DNA of 6,522 bases from Cyclobacteriaceae bacterium (GCA_025358195.1 JANYKP010000295.1:1-6522); one strand, 5' to 3'. Counted from the first letter of the stretch, positions 1-5,694 are shown. A program made the numbers and translations. The notes: generated from the sequence alone by a model not told the origin.

Positions 1-305
1 CGGATGATGGCGGTATCACCTTCGGTAAATTCAAGAATGGGAGCAGGTATCTGTCCATTGATAGCAATGGCATGGCGGTGCTTGCCTGTAAAATTTACCA
101 TGGTATCCCTGACATACAAATCGTATTCGACTTTTTTCCCTTTGTAAGCCGCTCGTGTATTGACCTGCCGTGATTGTAAAGAGCGATGGTATGAAGTTGG
201 CTTCTGCATTAATGAATCTTTGACCATACCCGTGTGTTTGGAATGATCGCTTTGCGCCAGACTGGAAAAAGGAATTAACAACAAGAAGAAAAGTTGCAGT
301 TTCAT
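1..305 (-). CDS. copA: CopA/PcoA-type multicopper oxidase, N-terminal part (gene continues past the left edge)
   Basis: Only the first 101 codons are inside the window. The product starts with a Sec signal peptide (MKLQLFFLLLIPFSSLAQS), so it should be exported to the periplasm. After a low-complexity stretch the sequence becomes YDLYVRDTMVNFTGK (residues 61-75), then AIAINGQIPAPILEFTEGDT (79-98). This is the opening of the first cupredoxin domain of Bacteroidota multicopper oxidases of the copper-resistance CopA/PcoA type. The family is known to oxidise Cu(I) to the less toxic Cu(II) in the periplasm. The copper ligands (HWHG and later His/Cys motifs) lie beyond the window and cannot be checked. 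The ATG at 303-305 sits 7 bases after the stop of the Met-rich DUF2231 gene, so the two are almost certainly co-transcribed. A laccase-like or CueO-like enzyme of the same superfamily is the main alternative. This copA is not the P-type ATPase of the same name. Confidence 0.88.
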   Translation of the reverse strand, partial: MKLQLFFLLLIPFSSLAQSDHSKHTGMVKDSLMQKPTSYHRSLQSRQVNTRAAYKGKKVEYDLYVRDTMVNFTGKHRHAIAINGQIPAPILEFTEGDTAII

Positions 306-312
306 TCTAAGC

Positions 313-1218
313 TTATTGCTTATTCGTTTTTTTTGATTTTTTCAGGCCGGGGTTATTGTCCAGGAAGCGGAATGTATCCATCGCATTTTGAACCGGCATC
401 TTCATGTTTTTCATATCGCTCATGTTCATGGCGCTATCCATGCCCGGCATCTTCTTCATGCTGTCCGGACTCTTCATATTCTTCATGGTATCCATACCTG
501 TCATATTCTTCATCTCCTCCATATTTTTTATATTATCCGTGCTTTTCCTGTTTTTCATTTTTTCCATACCTGGCATATTCTTCATGTTATCCATTTCTTT
601 CATGTTCAAGTCCTTCGTATTGCCCGTATCTTTCTTGCTGCCCATGCCTTTCATATTTTTCATGGTATCCATTCCCGGTATTTTATCATTCATCTTCATG
701 ACGCTGTCACCTTTCATTTCCATTCCATTCATGTCTTTCATATCCTCCCCTTCCTTTCCATGATGATCCTTCATCAAATACCTACCCATCGGGCCAACAC
801 CGGCAACATGTGTGAGCCTTGCTCCATGATGTCCCGTTATTGATACAAAAATGGTAGCGACAATTGCTGAAGTAAGTACGATTGCATGGTAAATCCGCCT
901 GTTAATTCCGAAGAAGATGCCGATACTCTTTAATAATAATGTAATACCCGACATCCACAAGGTTAATTGAGCATACTTCTCGTGTTGTTCAAACATTTCC
1001 ATAGCAGCCTTAGGCGCATCGGACGAAGGCTCCGCATGAAGAATGGTAGCGGCAGCAAGGCCTGAAAAAAATGCGCCTGCCATAATGAATAGTGTGGTCC
1101 AGTGAATTTGTTTCCAGTCTTTCCATACCACCACTGACTGTAATACAGCACCCAATACTATGAGCACTATGGGGAAATGGACTGCTAATGGATGTAATGA
1201 AGGAAAATCTTTGAACAT
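313..1218 (-). CDS. DUF2231 membrane protein with a long methionine-rich C-terminal tail
   Basis: A 301-residue protein in two parts. Residues 1-150 are a DUF2231-like membrane domain: the motif HPLAVHFPIVL (9-19), then about four hydrophobic segments (roughly 12-32, 41-60, 83-104 and 111-128), then GHHGARLTHVAGVGP (129-143), which matches the usual end of the domain. Residues 160-280 are a hydrophilic tail with 31 methionines in 121 residues, arranged as MxxM and MxM and mixed with Lys, Asp and Asn. It contains no His and no Cys. A heptad MxxMKNM recurs at residues 183, 209, 233, 242 and 266. Methionine clusters of this kind are known Cu(I)/Ag(I) ligands in Ctr1, CusF and the Met-rich parts of CopA-type oxidases. 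A role in binding Cu(I) next to the following copA is therefore inferred, not shown. With four helices both ends should lie on the same membrane side; a periplasmic tail would make sense. The start ATG has an A-rich leader (complement of the T run at 1220-1226). Confidence 0.88.
   Translation of the reverse strand: MFKDFPSLHPLAVHFPIVLIVLGAVLQSVVVWKDWKQIHWTTLFIMAGAFFSGLAAATILHAEPSSDAPKAAMEMFEQHEKYAQLTLWMSGITLLLKSIGIFFGINRRIYHAIVLTSAIVATIFVSITGHHGARLTHVAGVGPMGRYLMKDHHGKEGEDMKDMNGMEMKGDSVMKMNDKIPGMDTMKNMKGMGSKKDTGNTKDLNMKEMDNMKNMPGMEKMKNRKSTDNIKNMEEMKNMTGMDTMKNMKSPDSMKKMPGMDSAMNMSDMKNMKMPVQNAMDTFRFLDNNPGLKKSKKTNKQ
379..741 (-). repeat. Degenerate Met-codon repeat encoding the MxxMKNM heptads
   Basis: This stretch encodes the Met-rich tail of the DUF2231 protein. 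Near-identical 21-base units encoding MxxMKNM occur at 475-495, 502-522, 574-594 and 652-672, with a more diverged copy at 403-423. The units at 475-495 and 652-672 differ at one position, and 475-495 and 574-594 also differ at one position. Such nucleotide-level identity suggests growth by internal duplication, not only convergent amino-acid bias. Spacing between units is irregular (27, 72 and 78 bases between the four best copies), so it is not a clean tandem array or a CRISPR. All spacings are multiples of three and keep the frame. Confidence 0.7.
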
Positions 1219-1283
1219 TCGTTTTTTTATTTTCTAGATGATTTATATCTCCCAATCAAATCCATTGTCTGAACAGGACGAAA

Positions 1284-2105
1284 TCAAGCGCCGACAATTT
1301 CTCCGCCATTTACGTGAATTACTTGTCCGGTGATATAAGAAGCATCCATGGATGCCAGGTACACGTAAGCAGGAGCCACTTCATACGGGTGACCGGCCCG
1401 GCCCATAGTCGTATTTTTACCAAACTTCTCCAGGGCTTTTTTATGAAACGTTTTTGCAATCAATGGAGTCCAGATGGGCCCTGGCGATACTGCATTTACG
1501 CGGATTCCGGTTTTTGCAAGATTCTTTGCCAATGACCGGGTAAACGAAACAACAGCGCCTTTTGAGGCCGCGTAATCTATTAAATGTTCGCTCCCGCGAT
1601 AGGCGGTAATCGAAGTGGTGTTGATTATGCATCCATTTTTGTCCATAACCTCCAACGCCGCGTTTGAAAAGTAATAAAAGGAAAAAATGTTTACCTGAAA
1701 GGTTCTTAATAATTCCCCCGGGGTGATGTCCGAAAGTTTGTGATTCTGGTTCATCACGCCGGCATTATTGACGAGTATGGAAAGTTTTCCAAAATGCTTA
1801 TGGGTTTCCTGAACAACTCGTTTGCAAAACTGTTCGAATCTGATATCTCCCTGAAAAAGCAAACATAGTCGCTTTTCTTTTTCGACCATTTTTTTGGTCT
1901 CGCGGGCGTCCTTGACACTGCGCAGAAATACAATTACTACATCCGATCCTTCCCGGGCAAAATGCAATGCAATGGCACGACCAATACCGCTGTCTCCGCC
2001 CGTAATGATTGCTACTTTGTCAAGTAACTTGTCCGAACCTTTATAAGAAGGTCTGATTGATTCAGATTCAACCATTGAGGATTTTTTCATTTTCTTGAAC
2101 AACAT
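1284..2105 (-). CDS. Classical short-chain dehydrogenase/reductase (SDR), YhdF/general-stress-protein-39-like
   Basis: A 273-residue soluble oxidoreductase with all classical SDR marks. The nucleotide-binding glycine motif is TGGDSGIG (residues 35-42), followed by NNAG (113-116). The catalytic tetrad is N139, S165, Y178 and K182 (YAASK), and PGPIWTP (208-214) follows. The sequence ends in a typical SDR C-terminus (ITGQVIHVNGGEIVGA). The 30-residue N-terminal extension ending in SDKLLDK, with TGGDSGIG in place of the commoner TGASxGIG, resembles the YhdF/YdaD/GsiB-neighbour stress SDRs. The substrate cannot be read from sequence; NAD(P)(H)-dependent alcohol or carbonyl chemistry is all that is safe. 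It is separated from csp3 upstream by a terminator and from the Met-rich DUF2231 gene downstream by 65 bases, so it may have its own promoter. The ATG at 2103-2105 was kept because it gives the expected N-terminal extension; in-frame ATGs for M6 and M11 are alternatives. Confidence 0.93.
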   Translation of the reverse strand: MLFKKMKKSSMVESESIRPSYKGSDKLLDKVAIITGGDSGIGRAIALHFAREGSDVVIVFLRSVKDARETKKMVEKEKRLCLLFQGDIRFEQFCKRVVQETHKHFGKLSILVNNAGVMNQNHKLSDITPGELLRTFQVNIFSFYYFSNAALEVMDKNGCIINTTSITAYRGSEHLIDYAASKGAVVSFTRSLAKNLAKTGIRVNAVSPGPIWTPLIAKTFHKKALEKFGKNTTMGRAGHPYEVAPAYVYLASMDASYITGQVIHVNGGEIVGA

Positions 2106-2152
2106 TGTAAGTTATTATATGCAAAAAGAAGTTGGACTAGTTGGGCATAATG

Positions 2153-2198
2153 AAAAAAAGGAATCCCTGCATTGCCTATTCATGCAAGGGTTCCTTTT
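2153..2198 (-). terminator. Rho-independent terminator after the csp3-like gene
   Basis: The arms at 2156-2172 and 2182-2198 form an inverted repeat of about 17 base pairs. It has one mismatch and one G-U wobble in the minus-strand transcript, and a 9-base loop. On the minus strand the 3' arm runs into a seven-T run (complement of the A run at 2153-2159). It begins 11 bases past the stop codon of the 19-cysteine protein, so it most likely ends that transcript. The shorter T run on the plus strand (four Ts after 2194) makes it a weaker terminator in that direction, and no plus-strand gene needs one. Confidence 0.8.
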
Positions 2199-2208
2199 AA
2201 TAAAAAAG

Positions 2209-2547
2209 TCATACGTGCTGTTCGGCCATCTTTCTGCACTCTTCGGCACAGGAACGACATTCCTCGGCACAATGCTGGCAATGATTCATTTTATGTTTTT
2301 CGCATTCTTCAGCACATGTATCGCAGATCTCGGCGCAAGCCTGGCAAAGTAATGCAGCATGTTGGCCACCCATGGACATAAGTTCGGCCGCGGAACGACA
2401 AACGGAAGCACACTGTCTATCAAGTTCGATACAACGGGCAAGCATTTTCACATCTTTTTCATGCAAGCATTCGGTAGCACAATGCTCACATTCGGTAGCG
2501 CACGCTACGCATGCGTCAATACAGGTTTGAAATCTTTCATGGCTCAT
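2209..2547 (-). CDS. Cytosolic four-helix-bundle copper storage protein (Csp3-like, DUF326)
   Basis: A 112-residue protein with 19 cysteines (residues 9, 13, 16, 20, 23, 27, 39, 46, 50, 68, 71, 75, 78, 82, 90, 93, 97, 100 and 104). Most are spaced CxxC or CxxxC, so they lie along one face of amphipathic helices. Length, Cys spacing and the phrases CIDACVACATECEHCATEC (9-27) and CQHCAEECRSCAEEC (90-104) match the Csp/DUF326 family. These proteins form tetramers of four-helix bundles whose cores are filled with Cu(I)-thiolate. No signal peptide is present, so it belongs with the cytosolic Csp3 type and not the exported Csp1 type. Expected role: buffering and storing Cu(I) in the cytoplasm. The ATG at 2545-2547 is preceded 19 bases upstream by the stop of a tiny ORF. 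The transcript ends at the hairpin at 2153-2198. A DUF326 protein with ferredoxin-like annotation in databases would be the same family. Confidence 0.92.
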   Translation of the reverse strand: MSHERFQTCIDACVACATECEHCATECLHEKDVKMLARCIELDRQCASVCRSAAELMSMGGQHAALLCQACAEICDTCAEECEKHKMNHCQHCAEECRSCAEECRKMAEQHV

Positions 2548-2566
2548 AATATTAGTATTTAGATTG

Positions 2567-2698
2567 TTAAGTGAAATTATTTAACCGGCTTTTGAATTCC
2601 ATGCTTTGATCTTCGTTCATCCTGGCCATTTCGTCCAGTTCATTATGATGCAAAAGTGATTGCGATATTTCGCGAGTGCCTCGATCATGTTGTATCAT
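2567..2698 (-). CDS. Possible small protein (43 codons) upstream of csp3
   Basis: A short open frame on the minus strand from an ATG at 2696-2698 to TAA at 2567-2569, 19 bases before the csp3-like start. The product begins MIQHDRGTREISQSLLHHNE and continues acidic and Met-containing (DEMARMNEDQSMEF), ending SRLNNFT. It looks like a soluble helical peptide with ordinary protein composition. There is no signal peptide and no membrane segment. Its ATG overlaps the TGA of another tiny ORF (ATGA), so it may be translationally coupled, or both may be remnants of one frameshifted gene of about 73 codons. The opening MIQHDRG faintly recalls the MIxHH start of DUF305 helices, but not enough to name it. 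Assigned as coding only because of frame length, composition and its tight position ahead of csp3. Confidence 0.35.
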   Translation of the reverse strand: MIQHDRGTREISQSLLHHNELDEMARMNEDQSMEFKSRLNNFT

Positions 2699-2787
2699 GA
2701 GTCACCACAATGTCGGGCAGTTATGGACGAATAGTCTTGCAAAAATGTTATAAGCTTCTGAATCTCAGATTGCTGCTTGCCGTTCAT
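2695..2787 (-). CDS. Possible tiny ORF (30 codons), or the 5' half of a frameshifted small gene
   Basis: The minus-strand ORF starts at the ATG at 2785-2787 and ends at TGA 2695-2697. It gives a 30-residue peptide beginning MNGKQQSEIQKLITFLQDYS and ending ITARHCGDS. It looks like one amphipathic helix followed by a short polar end with a single Cys. The frame is open further upstream to about 2860 but has no other ATG there. Its stop overlaps the start of the next ORF by four bases. A single-base indel near 2695 would fuse the two into one protein of about 73 residues. It may be a leader peptide, a coupled small protein, a decayed gene or chance; sequence alone cannot decide. Confidence 0.28.
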   Translation of the reverse strand: MNGKQQSEIQKLITFLQDYSSITARHCGDS

Positions 2788-2938
2788 TTGCGAAAAAAGA
2801 CACAATATGTATGCCCTTATGAAATATCCATCTATATAGCAGGTATATACAACTCATCCAGCCAGACAGTACAAGTTCAATTTTCTGAAGTGGGACTGGG
2901 GAACACATTGTGGAAAATAGTCAACAAAATGCCACAGT
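2788..2938. other. Intergenic stretch between the araC-like gene and the small ORFs; presumed promoter region of the csp3 unit
   Basis: No gene is supported here on either strand. The stretch is AT-rich (for example TATATA runs at 2831-2848) and must hold the promoter for the small-ORF/csp3 transcript if that unit is independent. No clear Bacteroidota promoter (TTG with TAnnTTTG about 20 bases later) and no clear terminator for the upstream araC-like gene could be picked out. The only pairing seen is a five-base TGTGG/CCACA match across about 20 bases near 2909-2936, too weak to call. Confidence 0.4.
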
Positions 2939-3691
2939 TTATTTTATCATTTCAGATGGATTAATTCCAAACATGGAAACGAATGTTCGGTTAAAGTGTG
3001 ACGAATCCGAAAACCCTGCTGAATTAGCCGCTTCCTTTATCTTGCTGCCTTTGGCCATTAACTCGATTGCCTTTTGCATGCGACACCACAAGATGTACTT
3101 CCGGATGGTGATCCCGGTTTCATCCTTGAAAAGATGCATTAATCTACCTTGCGATAATTCTGATAGACTAACGAGATGTTGAAAATTGACCGCTTCCTTT
3201 TTGCAAGTGTTTTTGATATAGGAAATGACTCTTTGGACCCTGCTATCAAGGCCTTCTGCGATCGAAGTTCCTGTACGCTCCCCCAGGATTGATTGAGTTA
3301 AATATGCCTTTACATTGCTTTCAGAATAATGTTGGCTAAGATAATTATAAAAGTATGTGGATAATTTTTGATTTATCGTGGTATCAAGATCGATCACCTC
3401 GCTCAGGTTGAAGACTCCATTAATTTGATTGCCCAGATTGGATTCCGGGTCTATGTGAACAAAGATTGTTAATCCTTTGCCACAGCTAATCCCGTGCGAT
3501 GCATCAGGTTTTATTATTGCTCCTCTTGTTTTTAGTGTTTTGTTAGTAGCATAGCGAATCTCCAAAGGAGTTTCTAAACCAATAATAATTTCAAGTGCAT
3601 GATGGGCATGAGGTTTGGTTTTAATACTCTGGCCAAGAAATATTGTTATTTCGTCATAGAACTTAATGCGATCTTGCAATCTCGTAGGCAT
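2939..3691 (-). CDS. AraC-family transcriptional regulator with cupin-like sensor domain
   Basis: A 250-residue protein. The C-terminal third is an AraC/XylS DNA-binding domain: a first helix-turn-helix around residues 169-190 (LVSLSELSQGRLMHLFKDETG) and a second around 217-240. It ends with the family signature GFSDSSHFNRTFVSMFG (226-242), followed by INPSEMIK. The N-terminal part, with HAHHALEI (28-35) and a GAIIKPDASHGI stretch (57-68), looks like the small cupin sensor domain of this family, which binds a small ligand or metal; the ligand is unknown. It starts 11 bases after the methyltransferase stop and is the last gene of the right-hand operon, just ahead of the csp3 unit. It may control this operon or csp3, which is inference from position. 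No operator site could be identified. Confidence 0.9.
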   Translation of the reverse strand: MPTRLQDRIKFYDEITIFLGQSIKTKPHAHHALEIIIGLETPLEIRYATNKTLKTRGAIIKPDASHGISCGKGLTIFVHIDPESNLGNQINGVFNLSEVIDLDTTINQKLSTYFYNYLSQHYSESNVKAYLTQSILGERTGTSIAEGLDSRVQRVISYIKNTCKKEAVNFQHLVSLSELSQGRLMHLFKDETGITIRKYILWCRMQKAIELMAKGSKIKEAANSAGFSDSSHFNRTFVSMFGINPSEMIK

Positions 3692-3702
3692 TACATCTAT
3701 GT

Positions 3703-4362
3703 CTAAGTCAGCGGTTTAATTGCCTTGTAAAGAGATAATGTTCCGAATATTGTCTGAATCGTTTTTGTTTCAATTATTTCTCTAAACCCAGCCTCCTTAA
3801 AGTATTCTGGCAAAAGCCCATTTACATTATCTTCAGTGGTTTCAAAACCATCCAAGAGTTGAACAGTATAGAATGCAATTCGCATTAGCTGGTTTTTGGC
3901 TCTGCCCCAGTCAGCTACATGCAACTCGCCCCCCGGCTTAAGAACTCTAAAAATCTCTTTTAGAGCATTCTGTTTCTGTGAAAAATCCAAATGGTGAAAT
4001 ACAAGGCTGGAAATTGTTTTGTCAAACTGGTCACTTGAATACGGCAATACCTTTCCATCGTACTGCTGAAGAAAAATAGCTTCTCCGGCTCGTTTTAATT
4101 TCTTTTCAGCAATCCCAAGGATATTCTTATCAATATCTACTGCATAAATGATAGCCGAATGTTGGGCAGCCTTTGCCATAAGCGAAAGCGTGAGCGACCC
4201 GCAACCAAAATCCAAAAGCTTTTCGTTTGGTAAAATAGATGCTTGTTTCACAAGCGCTAACTTAAACTTAGTTTCAGGCATGGTTAAGCTTAACGCTGGA
4301 TCGTAAAACTTTGTAAGCCAGTGATATTTCAGGGCTGGTATGTAATTTGGTCTTGATCTCAT
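3703..4362 (-). CDS. Class I SAM-dependent methyltransferase (UbiE/Methyltransf_11-like)
   Basis: A 219-residue enzyme if started at the ATG 4360-4362. Motif I LLDFGCGS (residues 49-56) binds SAM, the acidic strand end AVDID (74-78) contacts its ribose, FDKTISSLVFHHLD (113-126) is the motif IV region, and RVLKPGGELHVADWG (139-153) is the typical later strand. The substrate is not deducible. The start is uncertain. The frame is open to an ATG at 4441-4443, giving 246 residues, but that would overlap the NTF2-like gene by 43 bases within its well-conserved end. The inner ATG places RPNYIPALKYHWLTKFYDP near the N-terminus, as I recall for Bacteroidota relatives, and leaves a 38-base gap. The araC-like gene follows 11 bases later, so co-transcription is likely. 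Confidence 0.88.
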   Translation of the reverse strand: MRSRPNYIPALKYHWLTKFYDPALSLTMPETKFKLALVKQASILPNEKLLDFGCGSLTLSLMAKAAQHSAIIYAVDIDKNILGIAEKKLKRAGEAIFLQQYDGKVLPYSSDQFDKTISSLVFHHLDFSQKQNALKEIFRVLKPGGELHVADWGRAKNQLMRIAFYTVQLLDGFETTEDNVNGLLPEYFKEAGFREIIETKTIQTIFGTLSLYKAIKPLT

Positions 4363-4400
4363 GAATGGAATTTTTTCTGTGAGGTGTTTTTGTATCAATT

Positions 4401-4853
4401 TCAGGGCCTGCGTGCCGAAGTGTGTGTTTGCCAGATTTTCCATATTCCATTTTCTTTTTTCAGAATAGTCGTTGCTGCACCTTTTCGCTCTATCACTGAA
4501 TTATCTTTTTTCAATACAATGGTGTACTTGTATGACTCCGAAGCAAATGCATAAGGTAAATCGACCGTGACGTCAGCCTTATAGTCGCTGAATGTAAATG
4601 ACTTGAAGTCAACTAATTCGGGGCCAAGATGATGGGCCAGGTAATCCTGGTAGCGTCCTTCTATTTTTCCGGATTCAATTACAATCGACTTCGACAAAAA
4701 TAGTTTGCCTGTTCCCGTAGTATCAAGGCGCTCAATTGCCTTTTTATAGGACTCCAATGTAGTAATTGCCATGGCTACATCGTCAGCACTTGGTTTTTGC
4801 GCGCGGCAAAACATAACGGTTGTTAACAAGAGTATTGCACTTAACATTTTCAT
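4401..4853 (-). CDS. Secreted SnoaL/NTF2-like protein (DUF4440-type)
   Basis: A 150-residue protein with a short Sec-type signal peptide (MKMLSAILLLTTVMFCRA, then Q) and a mature domain of about 130 residues. The mature domain begins with the NTF2-like first helix (AITTLESYKKAIERLDTTGTG), which contains the usual helix followed by a small acidic turn. It passes through GRYQDYLAHHLGPEL (66-80) and ends in a beta strand with NGIWKIWQTHTSARRP (135-150), the hallmark ending of Bacteroidota nuclear transport factor 2 family proteins. The fold is a cone-shaped alpha+beta barrel used for ligand binding or as an enzyme scaffold; no catalytic residues can be assigned. A periplasmic location is expected. 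It follows the lipoprotein gene after 32 bases and precedes the methyltransferase. Its stop may lie inside the longer version of the methyltransferase frame. Confidence 0.87.
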   Translation of the reverse strand: MKMLSAILLLTTVMFCRAQKPSADDVAMAITTLESYKKAIERLDTTGTGKLFLSKSIVIESGKIEGRYQDYLAHHLGPELVDFKSFTFSDYKADVTVDLPYAFASESYKYTIVLKKDNSVIERKGAATTILKKENGIWKIWQTHTSARRP

Positions 4854-4885
4854 AATTCTTATGGGTTTAGGTTTATTAAAAATTA

Positions 4886-5629
4886 CTATTCGGAAAGTTT
4901 AACCACTTCTACCATTTTCAACATTATTCTTCCTTTGCCTTGCATTAATATACCTACCCGTCCTGCTCCCATTGCTTCTGCATGTCCATGGTTGATGAGC
5001 TTATCATTGAGGTAACCTTTATAATGTTCCCCAGCTGCTGACAGACGCATCGTTGACCAATCATTGGACATTTTGTTGTCTTTTTTGTCAAGTACATTAT
5101 TCTTTCCGTTTTCCATTCTTCCCAACAGCATTGAAGAATTTGTTAATGACAAATAATCATAATTGGAGGCATCCCTATAATGGTGTACAATAGCCACCTG
5201 TCCCTGAAAGCCATCCGTTTTGAATTGAAGGTTTGAGCCGACATTTTCAAACGTATCATCAAAGAGGAGAAGCACCCTTTCTCCCGAAAGTGACAGGCTG
5301 ACTGCTTTACTGCCGTCACTATCTGAAATTGTAGTCCAGTTCAACATTTTTTCGTTGCCATCAACAAGTTTCAGTGGTCCGGAGAAGGGTTGCTCCGATG
5401 GCATCCACATCACAGAGGCAGTGCCGCTTTCATTACCGGAAGCCTCATCATGAGGAGACTTTTTATCATCTACGCTGTCATGTTTGTGTCCTCCTGCTTC
5501 TTCCCCTTTTCCGGTCTGCTCAGCTGCCTCTTGCTTGGAAGATTTGGTATTGCAGGAACTAATAAACCCAGTTAGAAAAATCAAGACAATGATTGTCATC
5601 TTGGATAAATTGAATTTTGAAGTTTTCAT
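4886..5629 (-). CDS. Lipoprotein with charged His-containing linker and LamG/DUF1080-like domain
   Basis: A 247-residue protein. A signal peptide ends in a lipobox-like FISSC with the acylated cysteine at residue 26, so it should be membrane-anchored in the periplasm or on the outer membrane. Residues 27-72 are a flexible Glu/Lys/Gly-rich linker with GGHKHD (47-51 region) and SPHDE. From about residue 73 a beta-rich domain follows: VLLLFDDTF (119-127), FQGQVAIVHHYRDASNYDYLSL (141-162), DWSTMRLSAAGEHYKGYLND (190-209) and GAGRVGILMQGKG (221-233). The pattern resembles the concanavalin-like jelly-roll of LamG or DUF1080 (3-keto-disaccharide hydrolase) proteins. Catalytic residues could not be identified, so sugar binding or none is as likely as hydrolysis. 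The His-containing linker could bind metal given the copper context, but that is inference. It sits 65 bases after the DUF2231 gene and 32 bases before the NTF2-like gene. Confidence 0.82.
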   Translation of the reverse strand: MKTSKFNLSKMTIIVLIFLTGFISSCNTKSSKQEAAEQTGKGEEAGGHKHDSVDDKKSPHDEASGNESGTASVMWMPSEQPFSGPLKLVDGNEKMLNWTTISDSDGSKAVSLSLSGERVLLLFDDTFENVGSNLQFKTDGFQGQVAIVHHYRDASNYDYLSLTNSSMLLGRMENGKNNVLDKKDNKMSNDWSTMRLSAAGEHYKGYLNDKLINHGHAEAMGAGRVGILMQGKGRIMLKMVEVVKLSE

Positions 5630-5654
5630 CAGACTTTATGTTTAAATGGATGAA

Positions 5655-5667
5655 TTATGATTCATAA
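5655..5667. promoter_or_regulatory. Perfect 13-base palindrome upstream of the lipoprotein gene
   Basis: TTATGA-T-TCATAA forms two perfect six-base half-sites around one central base. It lies between the DUF2231 stop and the lipoprotein start, 25 bases before the ATG. It could be an operator for a dimeric regulator. It is short and AT-rich, so chance is quite possible. No second copy was noticed in the other intergenic stretches. Confidence 0.25.
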
Positions 5668-5694
5668 AGTATTAATAATTTGATTTAGGAATAC

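Noticed and set aside
379..741. Possible CRISPR-like or tandem DNA repeat
   Set aside because: Units are spaced irregularly, keep the reading frame and encode a coherent Met-rich tail, so they are protein repeats.
294..843. Three long plus-strand frames rich in Phe/Ser/His/Ile opposite the Met-rich tail
   Set aside because: They are antisense shadows of the repetitive Met/Lys/Asp codons (CAT and TTC runs), lack any domain, and overlap a well-supported gene.
1219..1283. Promoter with TTGATT and TATAAA-like boxes before the Met-rich DUF2231 gene
   Set aside because: Spacing between the boxes is far too short for a sigma-70 or Bacteroidota promoter, so the match is likely chance in AT-rich DNA.
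2095..2562. Plus-strand frames opposite the csp3-like gene (2095-2352, 2172-2381, 2359-2562)
   Set aside because: They are shadows of the Cys-rich coding sequence and one runs through the terminator hairpin; compositions are not protein-family-like.
2567..2698. Naming the 43-codon ORF as a DUF305 remnant
   Set aside because: Only the first few residues (MIQHD) resemble the DUF305 helix and the HH pair is absent.
2710..3182. Plus-strand frames at 2710-2964 and 2910-3182
   Set aside because: No recognisable domain; they overlap the end of the AraC-like gene and contain poor-quality sequence with no neighbours on that strand.
4363..4443. Upstream ATG giving a 246-residue methyltransferase
   Set aside because: It overlaps the conserved end of the NTF2-like gene by 43 bases and adds 27 residues without family resemblance; kept only as an alternative start.
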